A program made the position numbers and the translations under genes. Under the pieces are notes generated by a model. The model saw only the letters and a program-made list of their open reading frames with translations, did not search any database and was not told the origin of the DNA. Below are positions 26,393 to 34,201 of a stretch of DNA of 64,000 bases, piece after piece. Source of the stretch: Microthrix sp041394405 (GTDB taxonomy: Bacteria > Actinomycetota > Acidimicrobiia > Acidimicrobiales > Microtrichaceae); the NCBI GenBank assembly GCA_041394405.1, contig JAWKIF010000006.1, forward strand, positions 186,001-250,000, written 5' to 3'. Within the stretch, counting starts at the first letter, position 1, and the number at the start of each line of letters is the position of its first letter.

Positions 26393-27727
26393 GTGGCACC
26401 ACCCCTGGCTTCGAACGCCCCCCTCCCGATGGCCGGCGCCGCCTGGCCCGACTCCCCATGCGATCTCGACGAGTTGTGCGAGGTGCTGGTGGAGCAGCTC
26501 GGGCCCGACGCCAACGTCGTGGTGCCCATCGCCAACGGAGAACCGGTAGGCCTGTTGGACGGGCTGGAGGCGCGTGCCGAACGGCTGCAGCGGGTGCGGG
26601 TGCACCAGATGCACGCGCTGGTGGATCGCCCCTACCTGCACGGCGCCGCTCGGGGGCACCTGGAGCACGTGTCGTGGTTCCTGTCGCACATCACCCGGCC
26701 CGCCTTTCGGGAAGGTGGCTGCCACTTTGCGCCCGCCAACTTCAGCGAGGTGCCCCAGTGCCTCCTGGCGGCCGAGCCGGCGCTGGTGCTGGCCGCAGCC
26801 AGCCCGCCCGACGAGCACGGGTTCTTCTCCCTCGGCGTCAGCGCCGACTACACCGCGGCGCTGATTGGCCGGGTGCCCTTCGTGTTGGAGGTGAATCCCG
26901 AGATGCCCCGCACGTTCGGCGCCAACCGCCTGCACCGCAGCGAAGTGCTTGCCTGGTGCGAGCACCGGAGGCCCCTGGTTGAGGTGCCCCCTCCGCCCAT
27001 CTCGGCGGAGGACCGCACCATCGCCGAATTCCTGGCCGAACGGGTTCCCCACCGGGCGACCATCCAGCTGGGCATCGGTTCGATTCCGGCGGCGGTGGCG
27101 TCCCAGCTTCGTGGGCATCGCGACCTGGGCGTGCACACCGAGCTGTTCTCCGACCCGCTGGTGGATCTGGTGGAGGCGGGTGTGATCACCGGCGTCCACA
27201 AGGCCACCAACCGGGGCCGCATCGTGACAACGTTCGCCCTCGGTTCCAAGCGGTGCTACGACTTTCTCGACCGCAACGACATCGTCGAGTTCCTTCCCGT
27301 CGACGAAGTGAACGACCCCCGCAACATCGGGCGCGAGCCGCACTTCGTGTCCATCAACGGCACCCTGCAGGTGGATCTGTTCGGCCAGTGCGCCTCGGAG
27401 ACCATCGGCTTCGACTACTGGTCCGGCTCCGGCGGCCAGGCCGACTTCGCGCGCGGCGCCCAGTATTCGCCGGGGGGTGAGGGATACGTGGCCCTGCGCT
27501 CCACCACCCGGGACGGGGCCATCAGCCGAATCGTGGCCACCCTGGACACCGGGGCGGTGGTGACCACGCTGAAGAACACCGTCGACAACGTCGTGACCGA
27601 ACACGGCGTGGCCGAGTTGCAGGGGCGCACCTTGGGCGAGCGGGCGCTGGCGCTCATCGCAGTGGCCGCCCCGCAGCATCGGGACGAGTTGACCCGCCGG
27701 GCCAAGGAGATCGGGCTCATTCGGTAG
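26393..27727 (+). CDS. Acetyl-CoA hydrolase/CoA-transferase family protein
   Basis: 444-residue CoA-transferase of the 4-hydroxybutyrate/acetyl-CoA hydrolase class. The N-terminal half has PIANGEPVGLLDGL and the FAPANFSEVP loop. The C-terminal half carries GIGSIPAAV and the catalytic-Glu region, where HTELFSDPLVDLVEAGVI fits the family's active-site loop, then NVVTEHGVAELQGRT near the end. It moves CoA between acids or hydrolyses acyl-CoA; which acid is unknown. GTG 26393 is preferred due to the -10; an ATG at 26429 would shorten it by 12 residues. No partner genes adjoin it. Confidence 0.9.
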   Translation: MAPPLASNAPLPMAGAAWPDSPCDLDELCEVLVEQLGPDANVVVPIANGEPVGLLDGLEARAERLQRVRVHQMHALVDRPYLHGAARGHLEHVSWFLSHITRPAFREGGCHFAPANFSEVPQCLLAAEPALVLAAASPPDEHGFFSLGVSADYTAALIGRVPFVLEVNPEMPRTFGANRLHRSEVLAWCEHRRPLVEVPPPPISAEDRTIAEFLAERVPHRATIQLGIGSIPAAVASQLRGHRDLGVHTELFSDPLVDLVEAGVITGVHKATNRGRIVTTFALGSKRCYDFLDRNDIVEFLPVDEVNDPRNIGREPHFVSINGTLQVDLFGQCASETIGFDYWSGSGGQADFARGAQYSPGGEGYVALRSTTRDGAISRIVATLDTGAVVTTLKNTVDNVVTEHGVAELQGRTLGERALALIAVAAPQHRDELTRRAKEIGLIR

Positions 27728-27805
27728 GCGCGAGAGGGCACGTACCTCGGGCCGCGATCGCGACAGTGCGTGACGGATGTCATAGGCGCGCGTCCGGGTT
27801 CCGGC

Positions 27806-27834
27806 TTGCAGGCCGACCCGACCAGACGTACACT
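27806..27834 (+). promoter_or_regulatory. Sigma-70-type promoter of the DUF222 gene
   Basis: TTGCAG (27806-27811), a 17-base spacer and TACACT (27829-27834) make a good promoter. The -10 abuts the SOS box directly downstream, so a bound repressor would block the polymerase. Confidence 0.65.
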
Positions 27835-27848
27835 CGAACATACGTTCG
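27835..27848. promoter_or_regulatory. LexA-type SOS box
   Basis: CGAAC-ATAC-GTTCG is a perfect dyad matching the actinobacterial/Bacillus-type LexA consensus (GAAC-N4-GTTC core). It overlaps the start of transcription of the following DUF222/HNH gene. LexA control of the related 13E12 repeat genes is known in Mycobacterium tuberculosis. Confidence 0.8.
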
Positions 27849-27875
27849 CTCATCGGGGGAAGCGGGGCGGATGGC

Positions 27876-27906
27876 TTGCGAAGCGGGCGGTTTGCGAAGC
27901 GGGCGG
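27876..27906. repeat. Direct repeat, 15 bp, period 16
   Basis: TTGCGAAGCGGGCGG occurs at 27876-27890 and again at 27892-27906, in the leader between the SOS box and the ribosome site of the DUF222 gene. Its role is unknown. Confidence 0.8.
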
Positions 27907-27934
27907 CAGGGATGGTCGACACCGGCGGGAGGTG

Positions 27935-29486
27935 ATGATGACCGGTCAGTGTGAACACGACGACAACGGCAACGGCGATAGCGGCGGCGGTGGTGGGGTG
28001 TTGGGTGGGTTGGGCCGGTTGGGTGAGTCGGTGGGGGTGTTGGCGGCCGTCGATCCGCGTCGGTTGGGTGATGAGGAGTTGTTGGACGCTGCGGTGGGGT
28101 TGGCGGCGGTGCAGCGGCGGTTGGATGCTGCTGAGGCGCATTTGTTGGGCGAGTTGGAGGCCCGCGATGTTCCTGATCGTGTTCATGGTCATCGGACGTC
28201 GGGCTGGTTGGCTGCGGCCACCGGCCAGCCGCCGCTCACACCAAATCGAGGGTGCGGACGGCGAACGCGCTCAGGCAGCATTTTGGGTTGTTTGCTGAGG
28301 CGTTGGGTGAGGGCGGGTTGGGTGGGCGTATTGCCGGGCGTTACAGAACGCGTCGAACGATCGGATCCTGCCCGGTCTGGTGGAGCTCCAGGAGTATCTG
28401 TTGTCTCGTGTGCCGGGGAGAAGGTTTGAGCGGTGGGCCGCGGAGTTGCGGGCGTTGTGTGCGGAGTTGGATGAGGACGGCCCCGAACCCGACGATGGGG
28501 AGCGCGACAGTTTGGTGATTTCGGAGACCGGTGGGGTCACGGTGATCTCGGGGTGTGTGCACGGCAGCGAGGGCGAAGAGTTGTCCCAGGCGATCGAGGC
28601 CGAAACGGAGCGTCTCTACCGGCGGGCTCAGGCTGACGCGAAGGCGTGTCCGGATCTGGTGGTGCCCGGATGGATGACTCTGCGTGCGAAAGCCCTGTTG
28701 GAGTTGATCCGCCGCGCCCAGCACACCTGCACCACCAACGGCCGACAGGCCGGAGCGGATATCACCTTGATCGTCCACGCCGAACAAACCCAACCCGCCG
28801 ACACCGACACCGACGCTCCGGACGAACAACCGGACGAACAACCAGCCGGAACGGCCGCAAGCACCCCTGCCGTTCCGCCCGGCGGACACGCGAGCGAGCC
28901 TTGGATGGGTCCGGTCTTTCGGCCTGATGGCACCCCGCTGGCCCACACTCCGGGCACCGTCGATGCCAACCTCTGGCGACTGTGCTGCACAGCGAACATC
29001 CGGTCGTTCGTGGTGGACGGCGACGACCTCCCGATCTGGGCGACACTCAACCAACGCCTGGCCAGCCCACTCCAACGACGGATGGTGCTGGTCCGCGACG
29101 GCGGATGCGTGTTCCCGGGATGCGACGCACCCCTGGCGTGGATCCAAATCCACCACGTCATCCCAGCAGCAGCGGGAGGCCCAACCGAGCCCACCAACCT
29201 TGCCGCCCTGTGTGCGCACCATCACGGGGTCACCCACCGCACCGGCTGGCACATGACCGCCAACACCGGGCCCACCGGGCTGCCCAACGGACGCTTCACC
29301 TGGACCACCCCCACCGGACACACCATCGACTCACAACGCCACCAAGCCTGGCAACCACCCGAACAACAGCCCGACCACCAAGACGACGAACAACCGGCAG
29401 ACAAGCAACCCGTCCCGCCAACACCCATCAGAACCCGCCGGGCCCGGCCCCCCAACCGACCGCCCAGCTACCCCGACACTGGGTAA
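27935..29486 (+). pseudogene. DUF222/HNH endonuclease (13E12 repeat family) broken by two frameshifts
   Basis: A gene of the SOS-linked DUF222-HNH family, split over three frames. The first frame begins at ATG 27935/27938 after GGGAGG and runs to about 28220, ending in the family segment HRTSGWLAAATGQ. The next segment, HTKSRVRTANALRQHFGLFAEALGEG, lies in a second frame (about 28222-28330). The third begins near 28335 with LQNASNDRILPGLVELQEYLLSRV and continues intact to 29486. The C-terminal HNH nuclease core (FPGCDAPLAWIQIHHVIP, then NLAALCAHHHG) is complete. Both changes equal a loss of one base (or gain of two). A sequencing error is possible for either; two together favour a decayed gene. 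The GC-rich direct-repeat leader and SOS promoter remain intact. Confidence 0.8.
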
Positions 29487-29508
29487 CCGGGCGCTGAGGT
29501 GGGCGGGC

Positions 29509-30189
29509 CTAGGACGTAGCGGATCGGTCGAAGACTGGCAGCTGCGGCAGCTCGCGCAGGCTGCGCTTGAGCTCGGCGAAGCCGGGGAATGCCGCAAGGA
29601 ACGCGACCGCGTCCCACAGCTCCACCGCCTCGCTGGCCTCGGGCACCCTGCTGATGACTGGGCCGAAGATGGCGGGGCCGTCGGGTGGGTTCAGGCGGAT
29701 GATGGGTGTGCCCACATCCCGCCCGGTGGAGGCCAGCGCGGCCTCGGTGTCGGCCGACACTGCTTCGTCCCACCTCTTGTCGTCGAGCGCATCGGCGTAG
29801 TCCGCCGACAACCCGAGATCACCCAGCAGTGCCCGCACCCGGTCGGGCTGCGCGGGCTTGGGGATCATGGCACCGTCGTCGGGCGGGGCGCACTCGAAGA
29901 GCGGCTCCGACATGGCCCGGTACAGCGGCCGCATCACCGACGGGCCTTCGGCATCGCGCACCGCGGCGGCCACCCGCAACAGCTTCAGCCCGCCGCCGTG
30001 CCCGTCCTCGTATCCGGCGGGAAACTCCGTGTCGTAGTCCTTGGCGGCGTTGAGGAGTCGCAGCGAGATGAACCGCCAGTCCACGTTGAGCTCGCGCTGT
30101 TCGGCCACGCTGTCCACCCAGCGGCTGGTCAGCCAGGCGAAGGGGCACACGGGGTCCCAGTGAAAGGCCAGGTCATATGCATCGTTCAT
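29509..30189 (-). CDS. DsbA-like thioredoxin-fold protein, Rv2466c (mycothiol nitroreductase) family
   Basis: 226-residue protein that aligns by eye along its whole length with the Rv2466c type: FHWDPVCPFAWLTSRWV at the N-terminus, a helical insertion, DVGTPIIRLN (cis-Pro loop) and FGPVISRVPEASEAVELWD, then the closing FPGFAELKR. Rv2466c uses mycothiol and a CPWC active site. Here the motif is CPFA (Cys15, Ala18), so the resolving Cys is missing; a monothiol mechanism with mycothiol is feasible. The ATG at 30189 has a TAGCTT -10 six bases upstream. It is next to an MFS gene on the same strand but has a separate promoter. Confidence 0.82.
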   Translation of the reverse strand: MNDAYDLAFHWDPVCPFAWLTSRWVDSVAEQRELNVDWRFISLRLLNAAKDYDTEFPAGYEDGHGGGLKLLRVAAAVRDAEGPSVMRPLYRAMSEPLFECAPPDDGAMIPKPAQPDRVRALLGDLGLSADYADALDDKRWDEAVSADTEAALASTGRDVGTPIIRLNPPDGPAIFGPVISRVPEASEAVELWDAVAFLAAFPGFAELKRSLRELPQLPVFDRSATS

Positions 30190-30195
30190 GGCCGC

Positions 30196-30201
30196 AAGCT
30201 A
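30196..30201 (-). promoter_or_regulatory. -10 element TAGCTT (minus strand), leaderless
   Basis: On the minus strand TAGCTT ends 6 bases before the ATG of the DsbA-like gene; no ribosome site is present. Confidence 0.6.
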
Positions 30202-30229
30202 CGTCGCGAGCGGGACCGGGCGAAACGGG

Positions 30230-31834
30230 TCACCCTGGTGCCCGGTTCAGCTCCTCCAGCGACACCCCGGCCGTCTCCGGCAGCAGCGACAGCACCATGA
30301 CCGCGGCAAGAAGCGGCCCAAGGGCCAGCAACGCAAAGGTGGGGCCGTATCCCCAGGCGTCGGCCAGGCGCCCGGCCACGAGGAGACCCACCAAGCCGCC
30401 GCCCAGGGCCGCCGCCGACAGCAGCCCGTTGGCCAGCCCGCGCCGGGCGGTGGGAAACATCTCGGGGCCATACACCCCGATGGTGGCCACCGAGAGGCCG
30501 CCAACCACAGCGGAGGCCAGCGAGGCGAACCACATGCCTGCCCCCGACAGCATGAACATGGCTGCGGTCCCGGCGTAGCCCACCATGCCGATGGCCGCCA
30601 CGGGCTTGCGTCCCCACGAGTCGCCCCACCGGCCACCGAGCACCACGCCGAGGCCGGCGGGCGTGTTGGTGGCAATGATGAACAGGGTCACCCAGAGCGC
30701 CGAGTAGCCCCGCTCGGCCTTGAGGTAGTCGGCCTGAAGCTGGGTGGCGGGCGCCGCAAACACGTTGATCACCAGCCCCAGCGCCACCAGTACGGCCAGG
30801 CGCCGAACCGAGAAGCGCTCGTTCGGAGCGGTGGCGGGATGGTCGTGGCTCGCGGCGTAGCGCTTCGACTCGGGGAGGTGGCGGGCCACAACCATGACGA
30901 TGGGCACCAGCAGCACCGCACCGCCACACACCAGCCGCCATCCCCACAACCCGAGGTCGGCCAACGGCAGCAGCATCAGCACCAGCCCTGCCCCCAGCGC
31001 GTAGCTCATCGATTGCAGCCCCACCGAATAGGCCCGAACCCGGCTGGGCACCTCCTCGGCGACCAGCACGTTGGCAAGCAGCACCGCCGCACCCGAGAGG
31101 TTGCGGGTGAGCACCTGCGTGCCGGTGAAGGCGCCCAGGCCCGGGCTGATGGCCGTCAGCATGCAGGCGCCCGCCGCCAACCACAGCGACGCCAGTGCGA
31201 TGCGACGGCGGCCGCGTCGGTCGGCCAGGGCCATCATCACCAGCGTGATGACGACTCCGGCCCGGATCACCGCCAGCGCGGTCGACTGCGGGCCGGTGGC
31301 GGTGATGCCGAAGTCGTCGGCGGCGAAGGTGAGCACCCGGGTGACCACCGTCGAGAGGAAGCCGGCGCAGATCCCGATGAGGCAGGCGGCGGAGAGCGCT
31401 GCCACCGACTCCGGGTCCATGCGGGCCGGTGGGCTCCACCACGGAACCTTCCCCGGCGCCATGGGCCCCTTGCGCAGGGTGGAGGAGATCAGCCGAGCGA
31501 AGGCGGGACCGAACACGGGAATGGCGGGGGAGTAGTCCACCTCCTCGGTCAGGGTCACCGTGTCGTCCGGGCGAGCGATCTGCTCCGGGTTGGGGGGCCG
31601 GCCCGCGTCGAGGTCGGTGATCGTGACCCGGCGGTGCCACGCCAGCCACGGCCCCTCGTCGGTCACCAGCGACCCGTCGTCGCCAACCCGCTCCAACACC
31701 ATCAGGTCGTCTCGGGGCGCGGCCCATGACTCGGCCGCCTGGCGTGACAGCGTTCGGGTGGTGCTGAGGTGATACACGGCTCGCCCAGGGAGGCGGCGAT
31801 GGCGCGTCCACCGCACCGCCTCGGGGGGCATCAT
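30230..31834 (-). CDS. MFS transporter with N-terminal SRPBCC-like domain
   Basis: 534-residue protein. The first ~140 residues are soluble and read like the body of an SRPBCC/polyketide-cyclase fold (AVYHLSTTRTL, VTITDLDAG, then TVTLTEEVDYSPAIPVFGP, a strand and C-terminal helix typical of that fold). After a short linker, residues about 150-525 form a 12-helix MFS transporter. Its intracellular loop motif is ADRRGRRRIALASLW, with the second-half copy GGRWGDSWGRKPVAA and PESKRY/PETAG ends as in the sugar/metabolite porter family. The start is at one of two consecutive ATGs. The cargo is unknown; the fused domain could bind the hydrophobic substrate. Confidence 0.8.
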   Translation of the reverse strand: MMPPEAVRWTRHRRLPGRAVYHLSTTRTLSRQAAESWAAPRDDLMVLERVGDDGSLVTDEGPWLAWHRRVTITDLDAGRPPNPEQIARPDDTVTLTEEVDYSPAIPVFGPAFARLISSTLRKGPMAPGKVPWWSPPARMDPESVAALSAACLIGICAGFLSTVVTRVLTFAADDFGITATGPQSTALAVIRAGVVITLVMMALADRRGRRRIALASLWLAAGACMLTAISPGLGAFTGTQVLTRNLSGAAVLLANVLVAEEVPSRVRAYSVGLQSMSYALGAGLVLMLLPLADLGLWGWRLVCGGAVLLVPIVMVVARHLPESKRYAASHDHPATAPNERFSVRRLAVLVALGLVINVFAAPATQLQADYLKAERGYSALWVTLFIIATNTPAGLGVVLGGRWGDSWGRKPVAAIGMVGYAGTAAMFMLSGAGMWFASLASAVVGGLSVATIGVYGPEMFPTARRGLANGLLSAAALGGGLVGLLVAGRLADAWGYGPTFALLALGPLLAAVMVLSLLPETAGVSLEELNRAPG

Positions 31835-31943
31835 CGGTCGTCGCGGTAGGTTGGCACCAGTCGACAGGCCCGTGTGAGAAGGATGTTCCGGTGATTCCAG
31901 AGTTGGGTCCGGTGTGCCAGCGAGCTGCTGCGGGAGCAACCCC

Positions 31944-32222
31944 GTGAGGGATCAGGTCGAAGCGGTGCTGGCCATCCTCCGCCCGGCCATCCAGGCCGAT
32001 GGGGGCAACGTCGCGCTGATCAGCGCCGACGAGGCAGTCGGGCTCGTGCAGATCAACCTGACCGGGGCGTGTGCCGAGTGTCCCGGCTCGTCGGCGACGA
32101 GGTCGGCAGCGGGGGTGGGCCGCATCCTGATGGACCGGGTGCCCGGCGTGGAAACCGTCGAGCAGGTGTGCGCCGGTGCCGAATCCTCCACAGAGCCAGG
32201 CTGCACGGCGGTCTCGCTCTGA
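31944..32222 (+). CDS. NifU-like Fe-S cluster scaffold domain protein
   Basis: 92-residue protein equal to the C-terminal NifU domain (Nfu). It starts VRDQVEAVLAILRPAIQADGGNVAL and carries the cluster-binding CxxC in GACAECPGSS, followed by a helix (VGRILMDRVPGVETVEQV). It would assemble and deliver Fe-S clusters. GTG 31944 is chosen from GGGAG 8 bases upstream and because the domain starts there; an earlier GTG at 31914 adds ten unrelated residues. It precedes MeaB by 22 bases and is probably cotranscribed with it. Confidence 0.9.
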   Translation: MRDQVEAVLAILRPAIQADGGNVALISADEAVGLVQINLTGACAECPGSSATRSAAGVGRILMDRVPGVETVEQVCAGAESSTEPGCTAVSL

Positions 32223-32244
32223 GCCGGCACCCGGGATCTTCCTC

Positions 32245-33219
32245 GTGACGCTCCCCTCCGACCCCGCCGAGCTGCTGTCGCAGGCCCGCTCGGGAAACCG
32301 TCGGGCGCTGGCGCGAGCGCTGTCCGTTGTCGAGCGGGGCGGCCCCGAGGGGGCGGCGGTCGTGCGGGCCGCCTGGGCGGCCGAGCCCGATGGGGCCTTC
32401 ACCGTGGGGCTCACCGGCGCACCCGGAGCGGGAAAGAGCACGCTGAGCGCCTCGTTGTGCGCCGAGTTGCTGCGCCGCGAGCGATCGGTGGCGGTGCTGG
32501 CCATCGACCCCTCCAGCCCCTTCAGCGGCGGCGCCATTCTGGGCGATCGAGTGCGCATGGGCGACGTGGCCGCCTCGGAGGACATCTACATCCGCTCGAT
32601 GGCCACCAGGGGACACCTGGGCGGGTTGGCGGGCGCCACCCGGGACGCCATCTCGGTGTTGGGTGCCGTCGGCCGCGACTGGGTGGTGGTGGAAACCGTG
32701 GGAGTGGGCCAGGTGGAGACCGAAATCGCCGGAGCAGCCGACACCACGGTGGTGGTGGTGAACCCCGGCTGGGGAGACGCCATCCAGGCCAACAAGGCCG
32801 GGTTGATGGAGATCGCCGACGTGTTCGCCGTGAACAAGGCCGACCGGGATGGCGCCCGAGACACGGTGGCCGACCTGGAGGCGATGCTCAACCTGGCCGG
32901 CCATCCCGCATGGAGGCCGCCAGTCGTGGCCACTGTCGGCACCACCGGTGAGGGCGCCGCACTGCTGGTCGATGCCATCGAGGCCCATTCGGCGCACCAG
33001 CGGGAGTGCGGCGAGTTGGCGAGGCGACGGGTGAACCAACGCGCCGAGCGGCTGACCGAGGTAGCCGGTGTCCGGTTGAAGCGCTCCCTCGACGCGGTGC
33101 TGGACACCGATTGGGGGCGATCGTTGCGACTCGAGGTGGAGCAGGCGGCCATCGACCCCTGGTCGGCCGCCGACCGGCTGTTGGATCGCGTCGTCGAACG
33201 CATCCGCACCGACGGCTGA
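32245..33219 (+). CDS. meaB: MeaB/ArgK family GTPase (methylmalonyl-CoA mutase chaperone)
   Basis: 324-residue G3E GTPase that protects and reactivates adenosylcobalamin-dependent methylmalonyl-CoA mutase. Walker A is GAPGAGKS (residues 58-65), the metal-binding strand reads VLAIDPSSPFSGGAILGDRVRM, Walker B is VVETVGVGQVETEI, and the base motif is NKAD. The C-terminal dimerisation helices are full length. The GTG start is used; the region upstream is the NifU gene. The mutase itself is not in the window. The following enoyl-CoA hydratase supports a role in acyl-CoA metabolism. Confidence 0.94.
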   Translation: MTLPSDPAELLSQARSGNRRALARALSVVERGGPEGAAVVRAAWAAEPDGAFTVGLTGAPGAGKSTLSASLCAELLRRERSVAVLAIDPSSPFSGGAILGDRVRMGDVAASEDIYIRSMATRGHLGGLAGATRDAISVLGAVGRDWVVVETVGVGQVETEIAGAADTTVVVVNPGWGDAIQANKAGLMEIADVFAVNKADRDGARDTVADLEAMLNLAGHPAWRPPVVATVGTTGEGAALLVDAIEAHSAHQRECGELARRRVNQRAERLTEVAGVRLKRSLDAVLDTDWGRSLRLEVEQAAIDPWSAADRLLDRVVERIRTDG

Positions 33220-33243
33220 GCCCCACCGAAGTCCGGCGTCGCT

Positions 33244-33289
33244 GAGGAGCCGATGAGCCGCGCCGACTATGCCCGGGGTCGGCCTCCTC
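33244..33289. terminator. Inverted repeat after meaB
   Basis: GAGGAGCCGA (33244-33253) pairs with TCGGCCTCCTC (33279-33289), 10 bp with one bulged base and a 25-base loop. There is no T-run. A 25-codon frame (ATG 33253) overlaps it. It may be a terminator or a leader structure for the next gene. Confidence 0.35.
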
Positions 33290-33295
33290 AGGCGA

Positions 33296-33301
33296 TAGCG
33301 T
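33296..33301 (+). promoter_or_regulatory. -10 element TAGCGT
   Basis: TAGCGT lies 42 bases before the TTG of the enoyl-CoA hydratase, giving a leader of about 36 bases that includes GGAG near 33332. Confidence 0.4.
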
Positions 33302-33343
33302 CGCAGCGTTGCGCCGCTGTCCGCCGATGACTGGAGCCACTCG

Positions 33344-34201
33344 TTGTCAACCGAGCCCGCCGAAACGCCGCTGAAGGTCGCACAGGACGACAACGGAGTG
33401 GTCATCGCCACGTTGAACAACGGCAAGGTGAATGCCCTGTCCAATGCCGTGCTGGATGCCATCACCGACGCAGCGGGCGAGTGGGCTCGGGACGCGCCGG
33501 GGGCCGTGGTGCTCACCGGCGGGCCCCGGTTGTTTGCGGCCGGAGCCGACATCAGCCAGTTCGTGGCCGGCGGCAACGCGGGAGACGGCGACGCGGCTGA
33601 CGAAGATGCCCCGGGCGACGCAGCCGAATTGGTGGGTCCGGGTGCGGTCCGGGCCATCGCCGAGGCCTTCCGCCGGGCCACGCAGGCGTTGGAGGCACTG
33701 GCATGCCCGGTGATTGCCGAGGTCTCCGGGTACGCGCTGGGCGGTGGGTGCGAGCTGGCGCTGGCCGCCGACCTGCGCATCGCCTCCACCAAGGCGGTGT
33801 TTGGTCAGCCCGAGATCCTGTTGGGCATCATTCCGGGCGGCGGCGGCACCCAACGCCTGGCCCGCCTGATCGGCCCCTCGCTGGCCAAGGACCTGGTGTT
33901 CACCGGGCGCCAGGTGGATGCCACCGAGGCCCTGGCCATGGGCCTGGTGAACGAGGTGGTCCAGCCCGACGAGCTGCGGCCCCGTACCCTGGAGTTGGCT
34001 GCGTCGCTGGCCGCCGGGCCCCGCCGGGCCCTGGCCCTGGCCAAGGCGGCGATGAACGAGGGTCTCGAGGGCACGCTGGATGAGGGCCTCACGGTGGAGG
34101 CGGATGCCTTCGTTGAGGTGTTCGGCACCGAGGATGCCGCACTGGGAGTGGGCTCGTTCCAGCGGCACGGCCCGGGCAAGGCCGCGTTCAGCGGGCGTTG
34201 A
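33344..34201 (+). CDS. Enoyl-CoA hydratase/isomerase family protein
   Basis: 285-residue crotonase. The oxyanion-hole segment is FAAGADISQF, ALGGGCELALAADLRIAS holds the first catalytic Glu, and FGQPEILLGIIPGGGGTQRL the second, so hydratase activity is likely. An acidic insertion of ~25 residues (GNAGDGDAADEDAPGD) lies after the first oxyanion loop and is not usual in the family. The TTG start has GGAG about 8 bases upstream. The gene's stop shares one base with the ATG of the next gene (TGATG), so both are translated together. Confidence 0.92.
   Translation: MSTEPAETPLKVAQDDNGVVIATLNNGKVNALSNAVLDAITDAAGEWARDAPGAVVLTGGPRLFAAGADISQFVAGGNAGDGDAADEDAPGDAAELVGPGAVRAIAEAFRRATQALEALACPVIAEVSGYALGGGCELALAADLRIASTKAVFGQPEILLGIIPGGGGTQRLARLIGPSLAKDLVFTGRQVDATEALAMGLVNEVVQPDELRPRTLELAASLAAGPRRALALAKAAMNEGLEGTLDEGLTVEADAFVEVFGTEDAALGVGSFQRHGPGKAAFSGR

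Noticed and set aside
33253..33330. 25-codon frame after meaB as a real small gene
   Set aside because: GAGGAG is only 3 bases from the ATG and overlaps a hairpin; the peptide has no features.
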